This document shows positions 20,574-37,184 of a stretch of 64,000 bases of DNA, one piece after another. Made by a program: the position numbers and the translations under genes. Under the pieces are notes generated by a model. That model saw nothing but the letters and a program-made list of their open reading frames with translations. It did not search any database and was not told where the DNA came from. Each line of letters begins with the position of its first letter. Positions within the stretch are counted from its first letter, which is position 1. Source of the stretch: Dirofilaria immitis (lineage: Eukaryota; Nematoda; Chromadorea; Rhabditida; Onchocercidae). The stretch lies in NCBI GenBank assembly GCA_024305405.1, contig JAKNDB010000109.1, positions 4,960,001-5,024,000 on the forward strand. The letters are read 5' to 3'.

Positions 20574-21971
20574 CAATTTGGACACGTACTTCTTGAGAAA
20601 TGTTCTCTTTATATTCTGATGTTGTCGGTATTTTGAGCAGTAATTGAAGCACAAGAATGTTATTCGACTAAGACATATGAAATAAATCAATATCTGTTGA
20701 ACCCTATCTGTTTCCCAATTTATTACCATTTTTCATTCAACTAATATTTCCGTCATTTATATTTGTTTCACATTTCTAAGTCTTGAGTTATTTACATCGA
20801 AATCCCAATCACAAATCCTCTGATACATATTATTCATGATATGTTACTAAATAGGAGAAAATTTCGGATCGTTTTTCAAAATCAAAAAAAAAAATAATCA
20901 GAAAGATTGGTCTATTTTTTGTCTTTATCATTAGATGTATAGTTCCATTTACTCACTTTTATATTAAAATATTTAAATTAATTTGATCAACACAAGTTAT
21001 TGCCTGTATATTTTGACATATAAAATTTACTTCTTTTTTATAGTAAGTTTCAAATAAGTATAAATTCATATAACCTTTCGATGTGATCTTTTGTTTTTTC
21101 GAAAAATGTCCGTTTTGCATCTATAAAATTCTTAACTTTTATTTGTTTTTAAAAACAGCCGAATTGAAGCACTTAACTATAATAGAGCAAGTAGTTTCGC
21201 CCGTATGATCCGTATGATTATATATGTTGTGATGGATATCTTCAAATCTTCAATCGACTCTCAAATGACCCATTTTGTTAACATTCATTATCTAATCTTT
21301 CGGCACTGTATCAATACGACACTCAGTTTGCTGTTTGCAGGTCTGTTTCACTATTTAGTATATTGTCTTTGCGTGACTAGCAGACACATGTAATGAATAA
21401 AATGATGAGACATGGTTCTGTGTGATATTACCTGACTGCGTTTGACATACATTTGATACCAAGGAAATTGGGAAGCATCTTTGTTGAAAATATTAGTGGT
21501 TGAAATGACCAACAAACAGATTTTTTCTACATTCTAAATTAGTAAAGTAAACAAAAAAGCTAATTAATTGTCTGTATTTTTACAATTTCACTGCAACTTA
21601 TATATATATAAAATATTTGTGATGTTTATTGAAACTTATATGTTTGTTCATTACTCTTATTTGATTAGCGATTCTAAACTCATAACATATACGATTGACG
21701 TTTGATATTATTTTCATTTGTTGCAACTGATTAACATTTACTGAAGAAACGATTAATTTGATAAAGTATTTGCAGAATTAATTTAGAAATACAGTGAAGA
21801 AACTAAATTCTGCTTAGAGATTAACTTTTGAGCTTATGAATTCGTATGAGCTGCTATGAAGTAATGATTTCGATACATTGGTTTAAAAGTAAAAACGCCT
21901 GGACTATGAAGATAGTAAGCGGTTTCAATGTTGCCCATTAAAACTTATAGGTAACATTTTCATTTTCTTAG

Positions 21972-22184
21972 TTAGAAATCGAAAAACAGTCATCGCAGAC
22001 AATTCGAAGCCTTCCAGAAAATAAAATTACCAAAATTCATTCGACAGAGGGCAGTAAAAGGATGCTTCTTCAAGAAGCTGTCACCAATTTAGCAAAGTCA
22101 ATCAATGGATTTAGAAAAGTGAACATGAGCGTTATGTACTATCAGGAAAATCATCACTGTATCTCACAATGCATTACTTTCTAG
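21972..22184 (+). other. Orphan coding-like exon, possibly a terminal exon
   Basis: A 70-codon open frame starts right after a strong acceptor (TTTTCATTTTCTTAG) and ends at TAG 22182-22184. It begins LEIEKQSSQTIRSLPENKI and contains LLQEAVTNLAKSINGFRKVN, hydrophilic and helix-prone, unlike the hydrophobic chance frames around it. There is no nearby gene to attach it to: HHAT starts about 1 kb downstream and no convincing upstream exons were found. Family not recognised. Confidence 0.3.
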
Positions 22185-23229
22185 GGAATCAATAAAGAAA
22201 TAAGAATGGTCATTTGAAACGCTATTACGCCTTCTTATTTTGAGCATCGTATTGCGTTTAACTTTGTAATAATTGATTGTCACATCATTCATCTATCGCT
22301 TTTGATCAGATATTGCATATTATACATCAAACTCCATTCGTATTTGCTATTTCAATAGACTATAAATTTTCAAATGTCATTGCATTAAACATCAATCAGT
22401 TTGCTTTACCCTGTGAATCATTCCCCTACAATAATATATTCTACAACTGTCGAACTCACAGCTGCTTTTATTGTCGCTTATCTAAAGGGCGTTTTATTTA
22501 TCATCACATATTAACATGCTTTTTTCCAACTCTTAGTTATACTACTAGATGTCTATTCATTCGAATTAATCGTTTGATCTTCCGATCATCTTACATCTTT
22601 ACTCTTTAAAAAGAACAATTATATCAATTCTCACAATGTGAAATATTTGACTATGAGGCTAGTTTTTCTTATATTATAAATTATGATAGTATGAGTCGTT
22701 ACAGTGACATAGCTGATACAAATAATGTTCAGTAATACAACAACACGATCTTTTAGGAATTGGAGCCAAACGATGTAATTAAATGCGCCATAATTCGCTC
22801 ATTTATTTTATGTTGAAAACACTCTGGGAAAAATTTGTATATTGGACATAATTACTTCGATGTTCTAAAATTCGGATCATTGAAAACTTCTTGTAATTGA
22901 TTAGTAGACGTTAAAAAATAACTAAAGATTTTTATAAAAAAACTACACGCGCGAAAACAGTACAATCACATATAGTTAGTTTAAAAGAGATTTTAAGTAC
23001 AGTTTTTCTGCTGTGTCTTAAATTAGGTTGAAGAAAAATCATAATAATGTAGGAAGTTCATGATGAATTATTTGTTTTGAAAATGAAATAAAAATGAGGA
23101 TAAATTGATTTGATTCGTATTATTATTTTTTTATAAAATCGTTATTGTTGCACGTGTGTTATAGTGGAAGGAGTAGTTGGATAAATAATTCGAAATTGGA
23201 TGTAAGAAGTGATGTCAGGCAGGAGAAAT

Positions 23230-26200
23230 ATGGTAGCTCGTTTACCAACAATCGAAATTACGCTTTATTTTTTGGTTTGGATAACACATTCCTTCGCTGC
23301 ATTTTACATCGCTTGGAGTGTTTCTTTCAATTTTCGCCACAAATTAGTTCTGAAAGCTAGCGAGTATGATTTTGAAGTGTTAATTTGAATCTACTCTTTA
23401 ATAGGGACTTTTTCATCTATAAAACTGGCAATTTGTTTAAGAATGAGAAAGCGAAGTACTAACTCCGGTCGAATGAACGTTTTTTATCTTTTAGCGAAGT
23501 TTTTTTTATCTTTTAACTGATGGATAAAATACAGTATCATAAAAAAAAAGAAACTTGTATGAGGAAGTCAAAATTATTCATATCAACCATTATATATCTT
23601 TAAAATTCAGAAATAGAATAGATATCAGTATTCATTTTAATAACGCATAATTTCAGATATATAAATGGTTATCAAAAGGATACTGCCGATTTTGAATGGA
23701 CTTATTATAATAAATCGCTGGGCCGAATACTGATCATCAATGTTGTACACATGGGTAATTCAGTCTAATTAACAACATACATCAAGTCTTCTTTTTTTTG
23801 TTTGTGTACCATTTAATGAAACTTTCCAGAATTGCACCAATTTAATAGAATTGCACCAATTTAATATTTGTTGCAGTACTCTTCAAAATTTGTCCAGTCT
23901 TCTTATCAAAACAATTATCGCGATGTTTACTTTTGGTATTTTGGATTTTTGCGGAGATCTATTTCACAAGGTTAGGTAGTAGGTCAGAAATATTTATTTT
24001 TAAAATTTTTTAGCTTTAAACTCTAAAATCATTTCCCGAATTCGTAGTGACAGCTTATGGAAATTATGCTTAGATTCCTATTCAATTTTATATTGCAAAA
24101 AGAAACGAATTTCAGTACCGCTTGCGTTATAACTGTGTTCATGCTTGCTATCGTAATGAGTATTCTGGCAAACTATTGGCGCAATGAACTAGTTTCTTGG
24201 TTTATTCTCATAATATTCATAGTCAAAATCAATTCAATCGTGTATTTCAGTAAAACCGAAGATGCATATTTCAGAGAGTTTAATTATTATCTTTATAGCG
24301 CCATAAAAGTTAGCACTTTTGTTTATTTCTTATTCAAATTATTGCCTTGATCTGCCTCAAGTTTTAAAGACCATATATTTTTTAAAATTTAAGGCTGTTT
24401 ATTTTTAAGTGACCTGTTCATTTTACAGATTCTTAATTTTTGCATTTATTTATCACGAACGAAAGATGTAAGCATCAGTTCATCTTTATTTTTTCGTTAT
24501 GCTCAATACATATTTTATCCCCTTACTCAATTACTCTGATTGTTTTATTCAATGATTTTGATGCCGAAATGACAGAGATTGAGAACGATTGCTCGAAATA
24601 CATAAATTACAGGTTATTATTGATTTTTATTATAAATCCATTCCTTCTCGGCAGTTAAGCAAATAGTTATAGGAAACATAACTTTTAACCCCCACCACCC
24701 CTCCAAAAAAATAGGGCTTACAAATTTAAGAAAATCTTAAATTTTAAATTTCAGCTAGTGACTACTTATGCAAATTTCCAAATTCGTTGGACAATTAACG
24801 ATTTTACACCACAAACAGCGAGCGGAAAGCTAATTAATTATTTACAATTCAAAAAAATTCTTTTAATAAAGTTAGCAATATTTTTAAAGCATTACAAAAG
24901 ACTTTTGGATTACAAAAAAGAATTTTTTCGGTCAGAGGCCACCCTAACTCATTACCGATTTATGATTATAAATAAAGCATTGTCATGATGATAGGTTATT
25001 GGAAAACATAAGTTAAAATCATAAAGAATCATATAATAGGAGTAGGAAAGGGAAAAATTTAATGACAAAGAAAAAGCCACATTACTGTTCAAGTATTTTT
25101 AAAAAATGCCAGTATCGAAAGGAAATTCAATATAGCTTCTAAATACGCGTTTTCAGCTTGGATAAATGTCCACCTTTTCCTTATCCTTCAATAATGAGTT
25201 AAGGGTAGCTCTTGACGGACTTTTTAGCATGAAAAAAATGATTTTCAGGAGTTTTTATCGTTATTTTTAATAAAAATAATTTAAACAATTTCTTCGCGCA
25301 AAAAGTTGCAAAGACTACATTGCACTTGAAAATAATACATTAAGCATACCGAAGAGTCATTGGTTGCTATACACTTTTTAATGACAATCACCTCTCTGCT
25401 TCACTCGGAAGACTTGAAGCGATTTTTTAATTATTGAAAAATAAGCCTTTTAAATTTGCAACTTCCAAATATAATGAAAGTCCTGTCAGAATTTCCAGCG
25501 TATAGGTTTATTTAACAGACCATTCTTTAACGTTCAATATAAAAGATGATCTCATTCTGTTAATCTGAATAAAAAGATCCATAGATTTTTGGAATCCTTG
25601 CAAGATCACTTCCATATATTATATAAACTAGAATATAGTATAATTACTTGAAAAGAAATTTGTTTGTCATATTTTTCCAAACTATTTGTGTATGTTTTTC
25701 ATTGTGTCCTTTTCTTTTCCATTCGAAGCTAGACTTCTAAGAGTGATGTATTGTTTATTAAATGAGAAGCACAGGAAACGTCGCAATCCTTTTAGAGTTT
25801 TGTTGCTGCGCTTAATACGAATTATAACCTGGTTTATAACATTCGAAGTAATCTTACATATTATTCACGTTCATGCACTTTTTGTTATCAGTCCAGTTTT
25901 ATTCAATACTCTCCATGAATATGAGTGTAAGTTTCATATAAAACTCGATTTTGCATTTGTTGATTAGCAGTCATTTATCTTTTATTATCCTTATTATATT
26001 CCTCGTTAGCTAATTTAATTGAACGACAATAACTGAATTACAAAGAACATAACAGGACAAACATATGTACAAGTTAATATCGAAAATGCTATTATTTTTA
26101 ATTATCGTCATCATTAATTAATGCTTCTATGACTATTGTTTCACTATCAACGTAATCACTGCTGTTAATAGTGATTATGGATATAATTATAAATTAAAAC

Positions 26201-27920
26201 TATAATCAATTATTGTAGTTGTATTACAGTAGCGAGTGTGGCATATGTAAATGGCAAATTGTTTTATATGAAATATTTATTGTTGTTCGGAATTCCGTCT
26301 TGGTTCGCTTCAGTTGACGGTATGAAACCTCCGGCGGGACCTGTTTGCATATCGCGTATAAGCAAGTATTCACAGATGTGGCGCAATTTCGATAGAGGTC
26401 TTTATGTATTCCTCAAAAACAGGTTACATTGATCTAATTTCAGCATTTTATAGCCATTAGAGGGAAGTTTTATAACTAAGTTTGAATAAGGTTTTATTAA
26501 TGGAAATAGTTCTAGTCTTTGCGAATAACCTTTTCTCTTGCAGGTATATGTACCAGTCTCAGGTAATCCAAGCAGCAAATACTTTTCACTTCGTCGTTTC
26601 GCAGCATTAGTAACTGTATTTCTCTTTGTACTTGCGTGGCATGGAACTTCTTCGAATTATTTTTATTGGGTTCTACTCAACACTCTTGAAATATGCATGG
26701 AATGGGTTGGAGCAGCAGTATCCAAGACTGTTTTCTACAGCAAAATCCAGAACTTTTTGGGGCCCAGAGGAGAACGTCGGCTTATCGCAATTTCGATGAT
26801 AGCTACTGCTGCATCTGGTAAAATTTTTGTTTTATGTTCAATGACGGCCACCTAACTGCTTCTAAATGAAAGGTAGGATCAAATATTATTCAGCAATCTA
26901 GTACTGGAAAATTAAATTAACATACCAACATTTGAATAAAAACTGGCTACCGGTGAGCAATATGTTTCTCTAACGATATTTGTAATGTAAAACTGAAATA
27001 GAATTGCAATTTACAATTAAAGGAGGGACAGAAGAGAGAACTGCAATCAAGCCTATCCCAGAGCGCAAGATAACTGTCTTCTCCATATTTTTCTGCTTTA
27101 TAATTACATATGTTTTTACCTTCAGATGACGCCTTCAACACTATTTCTGATAAACCTTCTGAAAGTTTTGTTAACTCCCTATAATAATGAAACATGGTAC
27201 TACCCGTTGTGAAGTAAATGACTAGAGCAAATTTGATAATCAGCATATATATTTCTTGTGAACTGCGTACTCCACCGGATACGGCTTTCATAGAGAACAG
27301 TATTAAATCGGTCGACATAGATTTGACGCACGCAAGCAGAAAATTAAATCAATTTGACAGCGGGCCAAACTGATGATCTTCAGGTGTGCTTCGATAATAG
27401 TGCAAAAATTTGCAACCGCCACAAATTTCATTTCAGGAATTCTTGGTGTATTCTTCTTTCTCAGTCGGAAAGAAATTGGAATTATTATTTTTAAACGCTT
27501 GTTTATCGATTTAGTTTGGGCACTTTTACGACTTACTATAAGCTTACCTGACAGGTAGTGTCCAGTGTGTTTTTTCAAATAAACATAACGAAATTTTCTT
27601 TCATTAAGTCTTCCCGAATTTCCAGCAAAACCAAGGAGTTTTCTAGCAATCGCTGCCAAACATCATCCAAAATCCTAAACTTGTTTTGGCTGATATCAAA
27701 GAATATAAAGGTTTGCAGCTATGTAAACGGAAGAATATTTTAATTGCACGATAATCTAAAATATATTTTAGGGATTGATTTCAGGCCATTGATTCATTAT
27801 GCGATTGCTGTGCATATACTAGTACTTGGATATTGCTTTAATAATGTTTGTCTTGAGCTCGAAAAATACTTTTCCGTCAAAGAAGTTTCAGGGGACGAAG
27901 TTAAACGAAAAGTAGTCTAA
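23230..27920 (+). CDS. MBOAT-family Hedgehog acyltransferase-like protein (HHAT/Skinny hedgehog type)
   Basis: HHAT-type enzymes attach palmitate to the N-terminus of secreted signal proteins in the ER membrane. Exons: 23230-23363, 23657-23754, 23877-23970, 24116-24320, 24429-24612, 25733-25926, 26230-26422, 26544-26817, 27401-27554, 27785-27920, giving about 555 residues. Landmarks parallel HHAT throughout: KDTADFEWTYYNK in exon 2, SKTEDAYFREFNYYLYSAIK in exon 4, YMKYLLLFGIPSWFASVDGM, the MBOAT motif MWRNFDRGLYVFL with its conserved Asp, and VLAWHGTSSNYFYW with the catalytic-type His. The protein is almost wholly hydrophobic, as expected for a polytopic enzyme. One base is missing at 24519-24522 (restoring FYPPYSITLIVLFNDF) and at 26415-26419 (restoring LKKQVYVPVSG). 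Intron 5 is 1.1 kb. Nematodes have several MBOAT paralogues, so the exact orthologue is uncertain. Confidence 0.88.
23828..23865 (+). repeat. Perfect 19-bp tandem duplication
   Basis: AGAATTGCACCAATTTAAT occurs twice head to tail at 23828-23846 and 23847-23865, inside HHAT intron 2 and just before the acceptor used at 23877. It looks like a recent local duplication with no coding effect. Confidence 0.85.
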
Positions 27921-29244
27921 GTCAGCTAATATCTGATAATGAATATATGTCGATTAAAAATACAGTTGTTTGCAAATAAAATGATAAAAATTTTGGAAAA
28001 CTGCACTGTTGTGGCATTTACGAGCGAATTAATACCAATAATTGTTTGTTGCTGTTGTTGTAAAGATGAGTTATCTGAAGAAGTAATGAAATCCTTTCTG
28101 AAGCCAAGTTTAATGTAGAGAAAGAACAATCCTGTCGAGGATCCAAGGCACAAACGTAGTTTTGTATCAGATCCATTACACATAGAGAGAATGAATCGCA
28201 TACGTTGTTTCATGTTTCATGAAATGTTTTCATAAATTAACAACTTTAATCAATAGTATAAGAGATGGAGTTAAGAATCTAGGTGGTGAAAACCTGGATA
28301 CACAAGTAGAACATATACTTGAACTGAAAATTATTTTATAACAGCTATATGAGATGACGAACGAAACCTGCCAGTATCAAATCATAATAAAAACGGCCTA
28401 TCGTGACAATTGATAACAGGCTGACGAAAGCCAAGGATGCATTTTGATTGCACAGTTCATTTCATGTTTGGAAATAAGGATTTCGGTAGTAGTGATAGAG
28501 ATTAAAGCAGTATTCGAAAATTTCTTCTCAGTAAAATTCTATCACGGTGTTACAAGTGCGATACACACGAACAATGCGCTTTAAAAGAGAGGATGCCGGC
28601 TGTTGATCCATCTCACCAAATTCAGGCCCCAATCAAATGAGGCAATCCTTCGGTTGGAGATTCTTTCATAAAGAGTGCGTCACGAACCCGCGTCGCTTTG
28701 ATCAACGAACAACCTTCTACGACGAAATCATCATAGAAGATCACTTATTTTAAAAAACAAACGCTAGATTCATACAAATATGATCAAAGGAGAAATACCT
28801 TCCAATCACCTCACCACCAACCTTACTGCACCTCTTGACGTACATCTTTTCCATATGTCACACGTGCTAATTCCGCCCTCCTCCGTGCTAAATATATGGC
28901 TGCAGCAGTCTCACCGCACTGAGAGTTTTGCAGTTTTTTGCAAGCACAATATGAAATAACTGCATGGGAGTGCTGTGTTGTGCCGAGCATTTGCGAGTGT
29001 ACGTGCCATGAAATAGTGGGATGGTATGACCTTGTGGTTCGATGGGTGCTAGAGTGATCCTCGTGGTGTGTAGTACTTTCCTAGCAGTATTGTGTGTTTT
29101 CCGAGTAACGTGCATTTCAGGTTGCGTATTTAGGGGACAGAATACACTCGTATCGGTGAGTGTTGGAAGAAGTGTTTTCATTGCACAGCAAAGATTTCAT
29201 CATCACATAGTTTGCCTTTGTTCACGTAGTTTCTTCGGTCTGCA
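27921..29244. other. Intergenic HHAT-SEC61
   Basis: About 1.3 kb. It should hold the HHAT 3' UTR and the SEC61 promoter and 5' UTR. The part from about 28860 to 29240 is less AT-rich than its surroundings and carries overlapping open frames on both strands (28888-29181 minus, 29042-29302 plus). Neither resembles a known family, and the plus one runs over the SEC61 start in another frame. A minus-strand frame at 27926-28213, with a short glutamine run, is also unrecognised. Confidence 0.5.
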
Positions 29245-33016
<3,772 letters not shown>

Positions 33017-36000
33017 TATTTTATTGTTGATTGTGGAAGACTGAATGTCTTCTCAATTTGTTTGTTTCATAAAGTGAGAGGTATACCAAAAATGAAATAG
33101 AACATCAAAGAAATGTTTTGGTACCTATTTTGAATTTATATCTCTTCAGAAAATTTTTCTTATGACGACAGTTAATGCTGCAATTATATATCCATTAACT
33201 TTTGTATCTTTGCTAGCTTTTCTATGATGTACATTATCCTAAAAGTAGAGCGGATTGGTTTTGCTGGCAAATATATATGGTTTCTACTTTGTTTGTATAT
33301 TTTCATGTAATATGTCTGTATGGATTTCATTCGCACTGCAACTATCTTACACCGTTATTTTTCAAATGCTGTTTCTGTTGCTGTGAAAGTGTTATCACGT
33401 AATTTATTATTTGCAACAATTTTTAGTGGAAAGAAGCGAGTTTTGTAAGTAGGTTCCTAACGTTTGCATAGATGGCTTCTTAAAATCAGGTTTTATCAAC
33501 AGGAAATTTGCAGATCACACTCAAGTGTTACGTCATCTTTAATTTAATGTAGCACTGAGTTCCACTGACAATGCTTGTGCACTTGCAATGTAAAAAAGTG
33601 CGTGTTGTAGCGGTACTTGCCGCAAGAACTAGTTTTCTATCAGAAATGTCGTAAGAGGGATATGAAAAGCAATTGAAGCCTTTTTAACCTGATTTCGGAA
33701 TTACTCCCGTCTTCATGGTGTTGTTGGGAAGAAATTAATTGGAAAGAAGCCTTTTATTTTCATTTTTGGAAGATGGGCTGAGATAGTCTCTCACTCACGC
33801 TGGAGGAGGATGGTCAAACTTGAGTTTCAGAAAGAACGGTTAAGTTACTGCGGTACAATTAAGTTTAGTAGAGTGGTAAATCTTCATTTGTTTAAAGTGG
33901 AGACTGATGTTTGACAGTTTAAAGTGGCGAGAGCTTTTGCGAACAGCTTAGCATATTAAATTATGCTGCTGGATCTCTCAGGAGCGAAACTAGAAATTTG
34001 CTGTGGATTCTTAACTGTTAGTCGTGTAACTGCTGATTCTTGCTTCAAAGAAAGAAGCGGAAGTTGAGAGTGTGCGTGAGTTTATGCGTAGGAAATTGGA
34101 ATGTTTGAGAGGATTTGGTACGCCGGGGATGAAAGGATTTTGTCAGGCATATTAGAGTCAAAGACATAAAATCAAAAGGCGATCATCGAATATTCACTTT
34201 TCCACGCCTTAAAATAAGATCTTAGTCAAGCATAATTCTAAGTTGTATAAGGTGTAAGAGGTACAGAAATTTTGTTTCACGTTTTCTATGTTGTGTCACC
34301 CGAGCTTTTGACCTTAAGAATATCCTGCAATATGGTTAGCGTCTATAATTATTTGTTCCATTTAATGTAAATAAAGAAGTGGAATGATGCATACCAGATT
34401 ATGGATATTATAGAACAAGAACGACTCGTGCTGGCATGGAAACGAAATGATGGTAGAAATTTCAGCTTCATTTTCCATGAACAGATCTATCATTTCCTGT
34501 GAAATTCCCCGTATCTCTTGTTACATTTCTTTGTTTATCACGACAAGTCTTATTTCTATGCAGTAAAGGATAACTATTACTATTCTTTTCTTTGCTGGCT
34601 TTCTGATTTTGGTATGAAAAAGTTGAATTAATGGATACAAATTCATGATGCTGTCATTAGAATTGTAATTGGTTATATTATGCATACTGCTTACAAAATG
34701 CAAGAAGGTACAATTGGAAGCGAATTGCGAAATATGTTGTTTTCAAGTGAAGCATTGAAGTTGCAGCATTATAATGGGAAATTGAAGGGAAGTTAGTGAG
34801 CGATTAGAAAGAGCTGAGAGAAGTTACGGGTTCCAGTTCTATTTCTTGGATAATCGAGGATAAATTCGTGGATAATTACTGCATTATTGAAAAAAAAACT
34901 GATCTTGTACAACTGGTGATTTTTAATATCATCTGAAATAAAAAAGGCATTTTAATTTTATGGTAATACATAAGGCAATAAATTTTAAAAGGAAACTGTA
35001 TGCTTTAAAATGAAAGACGGTGACTGAGCAGTGACTGCATCTGGAACAAAAAAGCCGCCGGTGTCGGGACGGCTGAAATATTTTTATAGAGTATAGATAT
35101 AACGAAATAACTATAAAATCTTTGAATTATAGTAATGTCCTGATAAAAAATGATCAAACTTTGATCTTCATACTATGATTAATATTTTAAATCGTGTCGT
35201 GCTATGATGACATGGAGTAAACAAACTAATTACCTTTGTACTGTTAACGTGTTGTAAAATTATCCGTAGTTGACAAGTAGAAATAAATTCCTTTATGCTA
35301 AAACTAACATGTTGTAAATTAACTCTTTTGCGTTATAAATTAAAATGTTGTAAATTGTATTAAAGGTTAGCATGTAGCAAAACGATCAGAAATTCTCATC
35401 AAAAAAGAAACTCTTAGGACACGGTCAAGAGGACAGTAAACCTTAATCAGATCGAATAGAATTGCCCCAAAAAGACTCCAGGAGCAGCTTTTTTTAACCG
35501 CAACGAATATTCAGAGCAAATGAAACGATCGGACGATCGGACAATCGACCAGAGAAACTCTTTTAGATTCTCTTTTAGAATTTTTCAATTGAACAATAAC
35601 GAAGAAAACCTAATGATCATTCTACTTGGATATTTTGGCCGCAATAAACAAATCTTTGTCACAACAATTCATCTGTACCAAACAATTATAGTGAAATTTT
35701 CATGACAAATAGAAAAATGAAGCAATGGGATTTATACTGGGACGGAAAGTTTTTATGTTTATTTTTTGTATCGTTTCTTCTTGAAAAATACTTCCATTTA
35801 GTATTTATACTAATGAAACATAAATCTTAGTGAATTCTTTTCCTCAGAAAATATAAATTTGTAAGCTCAATTTTTGGAAGTAGATATGTGCACCTTTTAC
35901 AAAATATCTATCGCTTGTTTCGTTAAAGTTTTTTCAAATCACTTCACCAAAAATTGGGGTTAGCTTCTCAAAGGCAGATTTTTGAATGAAAATTCAGTTG

Positions 36001-36701
36001 TTTATTGCAGCAGCACAGTAATAAGGAATGCAGTAAATTAGCACACATTATTCAAAACAAACAAATTTCGGATTGGCAGGAGATTTATGCCTATACAAGA
36101 TATATTAAAAGCGAAAGAAGAAAGTGAAATTGTGATGTAGGAAACATAATGAATATGCGATAGAAACTGGAACAAAAATGATGAAAATTTTGCGATGAAC
36201 TGAAATAGCTTTATTTCTGTTAAACATTTCGGCTTATATAATACAAATTTTAAATGTTTCAGAGGGAACTATGCAAATTTATAATTATATCTCAGTATTT
36301 CAGCGGTTTATCTTTATGGGGAAAATGATAAAATTCCTGGAGTTTCCAAAGTCAAGACCATTTTGTATTTGAACATCAAGCAAAGAGTTAGTCTGCAAAA
36401 TTATCTCTTATCCGCAAAATGTAAACAAAATGAATACTTCTATATAAACTATCAAGCCACTTTCAACAAAAAAAGAAAGGCAATAAATAGTAGATAGATC
36501 AACCACAGCGTATCAGTGATGAGACAATACAAGAAATTGTTTACTACAGTATCTTTCATTTCATCATTACTATAAACAAAAAAACTTATGCGTCCAATCA
36601 TCACCCTATTACGTTGCATCTCGCTCCTGTTATTTAAGTAGAAAGTTTTCGCTTGTTATAGCATTTAATCAGCTGTTATATTTGTTATATTACTAATATG
36701 T

Positions 36702-36730
36702 CAGATAATAAGTATCTGACTTATTATCTG
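36702..36730. repeat. 12-bp inverted repeat, 5-base loop
   Basis: Left arm CAGATAATAAGT (36702-36713), loop ATCTG, right arm ACTTATTATCTG (36719-36730), perfectly complementary. It could form a small hairpin or be a palindromic target site. It lies in gene-poor DNA with no associated gene. Confidence 0.8.
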
Positions 36731-37142
36731 TTATTTTGTTGAAAGTTTTGTGGATTGTTCGAAAATGTATTTGAAATTCATGGTCTCTTTTTTTTCACTG
36801 TAAATGCAATGTAAATTTGAATTCAGTATTTTAGGATTCCTGAGCAGAGCTGAAAGCCGATATAGGCATAGTTGGAGAGTATTCAGTTTTAGTTACAATG
36901 ATCAAATTATCGTCTAGGCAAGCTATATTTCGAAGCTTGCAAAATATGTATAAAAGTATTTTTTAAAGCATCCGAATTGAATCCTGATTAAATTATAAAT
37001 TGGCAGAATTCTTTCCCACTTTTATCATCTTATCAGTTTACCGTCATTCTAGGGATGATTCTTTAAATTCGTTTTTGGTTTGTTGAAAAGCCAAACTATC
37101 AACTACCATTATGGCTAGCTGAAAAACTATAAATCAGCCATA

Positions 37143-37184
37143 CGCGTGTAATTCCCGAATAGTTTTATCCCGGAATTACACGCG
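37143..37184. repeat. 13-bp inverted repeat, 16-base loop
   Basis: Left arm CGCGTGTAATTCC (37143-37155) and right arm GGAATTACACGCG (37172-37184) are perfectly complementary. The arms are GC-richer than the surrounding DNA. It could be the ends of a tiny palindromic element, a hairpin in a 5' UTR or a binding site; nothing in the flanks decides between these. Confidence 0.8.

Larger units (their letters stand above)
19441..23229. other. Gene-poor interval before HHAT
   Basis: Mostly AT-rich, with no recognised gene. It contains two plus-strand coding-like pieces, annotated separately at 20433-20573 and 21972-22184, and a short GT-rich run near 20270-20285. The 110-codon open frame at 22277-22609 has a composition like random AT-rich translation and no family match that I can see. 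Confidence 0.45.

Noticed and set aside
22277..22609. 110-codon plus-strand frame as a gene
   Set aside because: Its composition is rich in Ile, Phe, Ser, His and Tyr, as in chance AT-rich translation, and it lacks a supporting acceptor, family match or neighbouring exons.
24057..24350. A separate 97-residue membrane protein starting at 24057
   Set aside because: The part from 24116 is HHAT exon 4, entered by splicing in the same frame; the upstream part is intron.
26947..27318. Tetraspanin fragment on the minus strand
   Set aside because: There is a hydrophobic segment followed by a loop, but no CCG motif and no other tetraspanin segments nearby.
27303..27659. 118-codon minus-strand frame MAAIARKLLGF...
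   Set aside because: It is antisense to the HHAT exon 27401-27554 and reads as a basic low-complexity shadow.
35050..35080. GC-rich patch (GCCGCCGGTGTCGGGACGGC) as an RNA gene or hairpin
   Set aside because: Only a 4-bp outer stem pairs, and no tRNA or other fold could be drawn.
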